Part shown: positions 41,646 to 44,914 of the stretch, one piece after another | How the letters are laid out: every line of letters begins with the position of its first letter | Position numbering within the stretch: position 1 is the stretch's first letter | Assembly (NCBI GenBank): GCA_016938035.1 | Contig: JAFGVK010000236.1 | Location: 1 to 44,914 of the forward strand | DNA length: 44,914 nt | DNA from: Deltaproteobacteria bacterium | GTDB taxonomy: Bacteria > Myxococcota_A > UBA796 > GCA-2862545 | Reading direction: 5' to 3' | The notes under the pieces: model-generated | The model's database searches: none | Told to the model about the DNA's origin: nothing | What the model saw: only the letters and a program-made list of their open reading frames with translations | Position numbers and translations under genes: made by a program

Positions 41646-42872
41646 ATGACCCTCGCTCCCCTCGCGCTGCTCCTCGCCGCATGCACCTACCACCCGGAGC
41701 CTTCGCTGCAAATGGAGGAGGGGGTCAGGGTGCTCCGCCTCGTCGGGACCCCCTACGAGATGGGGCAGCAGCACGGCGAGCTGATGCGCGAGGACCTGCT
41801 CGCGGGGGCAGAGTGGATCGACGAGAGCGGTATGGGCGCCCTGGTGGGGCTGGCGGACTACTACGGGCTCCTCGACGAGGCCCGCGCCAACTCCTTCCCC
41901 AGCGTGGTGGAGGAGTGCCAGGGGCTGGTGGACGGGGTCGGCGACGAGGAGGCATGGACCCTGGACAAGTGCCTGATCCTCGCCTACGGCGACCCGATCC
42001 TGGAGTCCCTCTCGCACCAGCTCCCAGGGTGCTCGCAATTCGTGGCCAAGGGCAGCGCCACCGCGGACGGGGGCGTGGTCCACGGGCGCAACCTGGACTG
42101 GGACGAGGTCTCCTATATGATCGAGCGCCCTACCGTCATCGTGCGCCACCCCGAGGGGGGCATCCCCTGGGTGGCGTGGGGCTTCCCGGGCAACATCTCT
42201 CCCTACTCAGGGATGAACGCCGAGGGACTGGTGGTGGCCTCCAACGAGGCCAACGGCGTCACAGCGCCGGACGGCGCGGGCAGGGCGCACACCCAGATGT
42301 CCCGAGAGCTGCTGATGACGGTGGAGACCGTCGCAGACGCCGACGCCTTCCTCTTCGCGCAGGACCACGTCTCTGCAGAGACCCTGGTGATCTCGGACGC
42401 CACGGGGGACGCGGGGGTGTTTGAGATGGCGGTGGACGGGATGGCCCGCCGGTCGATGGCGAATGACGTGGTGTGGGCGACCAACCATTTCGTCGACCCG
42501 GTCACCGCGCCGCTCCACGTCGAGGTGACAGAAGAAGACAACACCGTCAGCCGCTTCATGCGCCTGGAGCAGCTCCTCACCGAGGGAGACCTGCGAGGGC
42601 GCATCGACTTGCAGACCACCATCCATGAGGTGCTGCGCGACACCACGAACCCGGTGACCGGAGTGACCCACCCCGCCGATCTCTTCGATGGCGGCGGCAC
42701 CCTAGCGAACAACGGCGCCATCCACTCGCTGGTGTTCCTGCCACAGGAGCGGCTGCTGTACGGGGCGGTCGGCGGCATCCCCGTGCCACAGAACGCCTTC
42801 ATCGGCTTCGACGTGGCGGCGCTGGTGAGCGGAGCTGGGCCCTCGCGCGCGCCGTTGCCAGTGGTGGAGTAG
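41646..42872 (+). CDS. C45-family Ntn hydrolase / acyltransferase lipoprotein
   Basis: 408 residues. The lipoprotein signal peptide ends LLLAAC (Cys13). Then comes a propeptide-like helical region containing YEMGQQHGELMRE, typical of C45 proteins. The nucleophile motif LPGCSQF with Cys129 and the block SATADGGVVHGRNLDWDE follow. Family members (isopenicillin N acyltransferase-like, acid ceramidase relatives) cleave themselves before this Cys and then hydrolyse or transfer acyl groups from amides. The C-terminal half keeps the Ntn fold elements (GMNAEGLVVASNE, VSRFMRLEQLL). If it self-cleaves, only the propeptide would stay lipid-anchored unless the two chains remain together. GGGA lies about 7 bases upstream of the ATG. 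Substrate unknown. Confidence 0.9.
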   Translation: MTLAPLALLLAACTYHPEPSLQMEEGVRVLRLVGTPYEMGQQHGELMREDLLAGAEWIDESGMGALVGLADYYGLLDEARANSFPSVVEECQGLVDGVGDEEAWTLDKCLILAYGDPILESLSHQLPGCSQFVAKGSATADGGVVHGRNLDWDEVSYMIERPTVIVRHPEGGIPWVAWGFPGNISPYSGMNAEGLVVASNEANGVTAPDGAGRAHTQMSRELLMTVETVADADAFLFAQDHVSAETLVISDATGDAGVFEMAVDGMARRSMANDVVWATNHFVDPVTAPLHVEVTEEDNTVSRFMRLEQLLTEGDLRGRIDLQTTIHEVLRDTTNPVTGVTHPADLFDGGGTLANNGAIHSLVFLPQERLLYGAVGGIPVPQNAFIGFDVAALVSGAGPSRAPLPVVE

Positions 42873-42909
42873 GCGCAAGGGGGATAACGGCCCGAGACCG
42901 GAGGAGTCC

Positions 42910-43440
42910 TTGAGCCCAAAGTCCGTCCTCTTTCTCGGCAGCCTCAGCCTCGGCCTCGCGCTGGACCAGCTCAGCAAGTGGTGGATCTACACCCACCTGG
43001 CGTATGGATCCGGTGAGGTGGAGGTCATCCCCAGGTGGTTCTCGCTCGTTCACGCGCAGAACCCCGGCGCCGTCTTCGGGTCGTTCGGCGACTCGTCCTT
43101 TCGGGTGCCGCTGTTCCTGGGGTTTACCGTGATCGCGGTGGGGATCATCGGGAGGCTGTGGTGGCAGCTCCCCAAGGATCGCTACTATTTGCCGATGACC
43201 TACGGGCTGATTCTCTCCGGGGCGCTGGGCAACGCCATCGACCGGATCCACAAGCGCACCGTAACCGACTTCCTGCTGGTGCAGGGTGACGTTCCAGGCC
43301 TGCGCGAGACCCTGGTGGACTGGTTCGGGACCTACCGCTGGCCGGCCTTCAACGTGGCCGACATGGCCCTGGTGGGGGGCGTCGGGCTGTACCTGCTGTG
43401 GGAGCTGATCCTGGAGCGCCCCGCCAAGGATAAGGGCTGA
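42910..43440 (+). CDS. lspA: Lipoprotein signal peptidase LspA, first copy
   Basis: 176 residues, four membrane helices. It cleaves diacylglyceryl-modified prolipoproteins. Both catalytic Asp are kept: Asp120 in RTVTDF and Asp151 in FNVADMAL; LDQLSKWW and QNPGAVF also match. An insertion of about 12-15 residues lies between DF and the FNVAD motif (QGDVPGLRETLVDW), longer than in Escherichia coli. The start is TTG at 42910 with GGAGG 5-6 bases upstream. The stop shares one base with the second copy. It is globomycin- and myxovirescin-target class. Confidence 0.95.
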   Translation: MSPKSVLFLGSLSLGLALDQLSKWWIYTHLAYGSGEVEVIPRWFSLVHAQNPGAVFGSFGDSSFRVPLFLGFTVIAVGIIGRLWWQLPKDRYYLPMTYGLILSGALGNAIDRIHKRTVTDFLLVQGDVPGLRETLVDWFGTYRWPAFNVADMALVGGVGLYLLWELILERPAKDKG

Positions 43441-44003
43441 TGGCCGGGCACCCCTCGCTACAGGGCCCGTCCCTCACCGGGCCAAAGGCATGGGTTTTCT
43501 TCGGGGTCTTCGGCAGCAGCGTGCTGCTCGACCAGCTCACCAAGTGGTGGGTGGTGAGCAACATCGCGCTGTACCGAGGTGAGGTCCCCATCATCCCGGG
43601 CTTCCTGTCGTTCATTCAGGCGCAGAACCCGGGGGCCGCCTTCTCGATGCTGCGCGATTTCGAGTACCGCATCTGGCTGTTCATCGCCTTCGGGCTGATC
43701 GCGGCGGGGGTGATCCTGGACCTGTGGCGGAGGCTGCCCAAAGAGGACGTGACCAGCGCCCTGTCGCTGGGCCTGATCCTCGGGGGAGCGGTCGGAAACC
43801 TGATCGACCGGGTCCACAAGCAGACCGTGACGGACTTCGTGCGGATGTACACCGACCACCCGCCCCTGCGCGCCTGGCTGGTGGACCATTTCGGCACCGC
43901 AGAGTGGCCCACCTACAACGTGGCCGACATGTCCCTGCTGTTTGGGGTGGGGCTGTTCCTGATGCACTACCTCTTCCTTGAGGACAAGGGCGCGGACGCC
44001 TAG
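43440..44003 (+). CDS. lspA: Lipoprotein signal peptidase LspA, second copy
   Basis: 187 residues. The ATG overlaps the last base of the first copy's TGA (TGATG). It conserves both catalytic Asp (132 in QTVTDF, 163 in YNVADMSL), LDQLTKWW and QNPGAAFS. It shares the unusual insertion of copy 1 (TDHPPLRAWLVDH), so the pair arose from a duplication of an enzyme already enlarged, but the two are now clearly divergent. An extra ~13 residues lie at the N-terminus. It is probably translationally coupled to copy 1 and to lgt three bases on. Confidence 0.95.
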   Translation: MAGHPSLQGPSLTGPKAWVFFGVFGSSVLLDQLTKWWVVSNIALYRGEVPIIPGFLSFIQAQNPGAAFSMLRDFEYRIWLFIAFGLIAAGVILDLWRRLPKEDVTSALSLGLILGGAVGNLIDRVHKQTVTDFVRMYTDHPPLRAWLVDHFGTAEWPTYNVADMSLLFGVGLFLMHYLFLEDKGADA

Positions 44004-44006
44004 GCC

Positions 44007-44780
44007 GTGCACCCAGTCCTCCTCTACCTGGGCGACTGGCCGATCCACGCCTACGGGGTGATGGGCGCGGTGGCTTTCACGCTGATCGCGGGGATGACCC
44101 TGGGCCGGGCGCGGCGCGAGGGGCTGGAGCCGGACCGGCTGGTGGACGTGATGTTCTGGACCAGCGTGGCGGGCCTGGTGGGCGCGCGGGGGCTGTACGT
44201 CTGGGCCAACCCCGAGGCCTTCCCGACCTGGACCTCGTGGCTGCACCTGCGCTCAGGGGGGCTAGTGTTCTACGGAGCCCTCTTCACCGGGCTCCCGGCC
44301 GCGCTCAGCCTGATGCGGCAGTACCACTTGCCGGTGCTCCGCACCGCGGACCTGTTCGCCACCGCGCTGCCCCTGGGCCACGCGCTCTCGCGTGTGGGCT
44401 GCTTCCTAGCAGGCTGCTGCTATGGCGCTCCCACCGACCTTCCGTGGGGTGTCAGCTACCATCATCCCCTCTCCCCCGCTCCCCACGGGGTGCCGGTTCA
44501 CCCCACCCAGCTCTACGCTGTGGCCTACCTGGTAGCGATCGGGGTTGTAGTCAACGCGACCTGGTACAGGCGGCGCTTCGACGGACAGGTCCTCCTGACC
44601 TACCTCTTGCTCTACAGCGCGGCCCGTTCCCTCAACGAGCTCGTGCGCGGGGATGCCGAGCGGGGCTTCGTGGGGGTCCGCTGGCTGGGCGAGCTGATCT
44701 CCACCTCGCAGGCCCTGTCGGCGCTGCTGGCGGTGCTCTGCCTGGTGGCTTGGCGCTGGCTGGGACAACGCGCCCGCTAG
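44007..44780 (+). CDS. lgt: Prolipoprotein diacylglyceryl transferase
   Basis: 257 residues, about seven membrane helices. It adds diacylglyceryl to the lipobox Cys, the step before LspA. The family signature is present in the form SRVGCFLAGCCYG, with the preceding helix motif GGLVFYGAL and HPTQLYA after it; a Cys-rich version of this signature is common in deltaproteobacteria. GTG start at 44007, 3 bases after the lspA stop. With the two lspA genes it makes a lipoprotein-maturation operon; it converges on the rRNA terminator. Confidence 0.94.
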   Translation: MHPVLLYLGDWPIHAYGVMGAVAFTLIAGMTLGRARREGLEPDRLVDVMFWTSVAGLVGARGLYVWANPEAFPTWTSWLHLRSGGLVFYGALFTGLPAALSLMRQYHLPVLRTADLFATALPLGHALSRVGCFLAGCCYGAPTDLPWGVSYHHPLSPAPHGVPVHPTQLYAVAYLVAIGVVVNATWYRRRFDGQVLLTYLLLYSAARSLNELVRGDAERGFVGVRWLGELISTSQALSALLAVLCLVAWRWLGQRAR

Positions 44781-44827
44781 CCCCGCCGCGACGACCGGCG
44801 CACCGAGGGCACTCCCCCGGAGCCCCC

Positions 44828-44874
44828 AAAAAGAAGACCCCCCGGGGAGCGGTGAAGCTCCACCCGGGGGGTCT
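44828..44874 (-). terminator. Intrinsic terminator of the rRNA operon
   Basis: Perfect 12-bp arms AGACCCCCCGGG (44835-44846) and CCCGGGGGGTCT (44863-44874). On the minus strand a TCTTTTTGG tract follows. It lies directly after the 5S rRNA and faces lgt, so it may also stop lgt transcription, though the T-run serves the minus strand. Confidence 0.9.
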
Positions 44875-44881
44875 AGAATGA

Positions 44882-44914
44882 ATGCCGGCGATGACCTACT
44901 CTCCCACAGAGAAA
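44882..44914 (-). rRNA. 5S rRNA, 3' end only (cut by window edge)
   Basis: The reverse complement of the last ~33 bases reads TGTGGGAGAGTAGGTCATCG then CCGGCATT, the conserved 3' end of bacterial 5S rRNA. The gene continues beyond the window, so the rRNA operon is transcribed on the minus strand toward lgt. Confidence 0.88.

Noticed and set aside
1..44914. CRISPR arrays, tRNA genes and complete insertion sequences
   Set aside because: No regularly spaced direct repeats, no tRNA T-arm and acceptor pairing that I could find, and no transposase motif in any frame.

Overview
The window reads as chromosomal DNA of a GC-rich, didermic, lipoprotein-rich bacterium of myxobacterial type (Myxococcota or a close deltaproteobacterial lineage). 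This is an inference from: very GC-rich third codon positions; a large lipoprotein with MopE-type Asp/Cys repeats and a calcium-loop propeller; a type II secretion operon carrying the AsmA-like form of GspN; a pseudokinase fused to a propeller; and duplicated lspA. No marker gene is complete enough to place it further: only the 3' end of a 5S rRNA is present, at the right edge.

Layout. 0-7 kb: a membrane pseudokinase/beta-propeller protein (minus strand), the decayed 3' end of a duplicated propeller gene, and an intact 1211-residue MopE/FG-GAP lipoprotein. 7.1-11.9 kb: a COG2509-type FAD oxidoreductase divergent from a tightly coupled glycolytic operon, gap-pgk-tpiA, which ends in a strong intrinsic terminator. 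12.2-25.7 kb: a complete type II secretion operon on the minus strand in the order gspC-D-E-F-G-H-I-J-K-L-M-N, mostly with 1-19 base overlaps and without a prepilin peptidase. 26-30.1 kb: a 1395-residue lipoprotein of eleven PPC-like repeats, lying just upstream of the secretion operon on the same strand and ended by a hairpin terminator.

30.2-39 kb is an accessory-looking stretch. It has a secreted protein of unknown function, a protein with a beta-barrel-like C-terminus but no signal peptide, a sodium:solute symporter, a metzincin lipoprotein with a small exported partner, and a TPR protein. Its intergenic spaces hold a nested family of non-coding repeats: two copies of a 139-bp MITE-like element, one flanked by a perfect 9-bp direct repeat, inserted in two other repeat families (R1 and R2). 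An unoccupied copy of each host repeat is also in the window, so the pre-insertion state can be read directly.

39-44.9 kb: gyrA with a TTG start; a C45-family Ntn-hydrolase lipoprotein; two tandem lspA genes followed by lgt (lipoprotein maturation); and, convergent with lgt, the terminator and 3' end of an rRNA operon.

A working picture (inference): at least four predicted lipoproteins and several exported proteins are encoded near the machinery that lipidates and processes lipoproteins (Lgt, two LspA) and the machinery that exports folded proteins across the outer membrane (T2SS). The PPC-repeat lipoprotein is a plausible T2SS client by position, but nothing in the sequence proves it.
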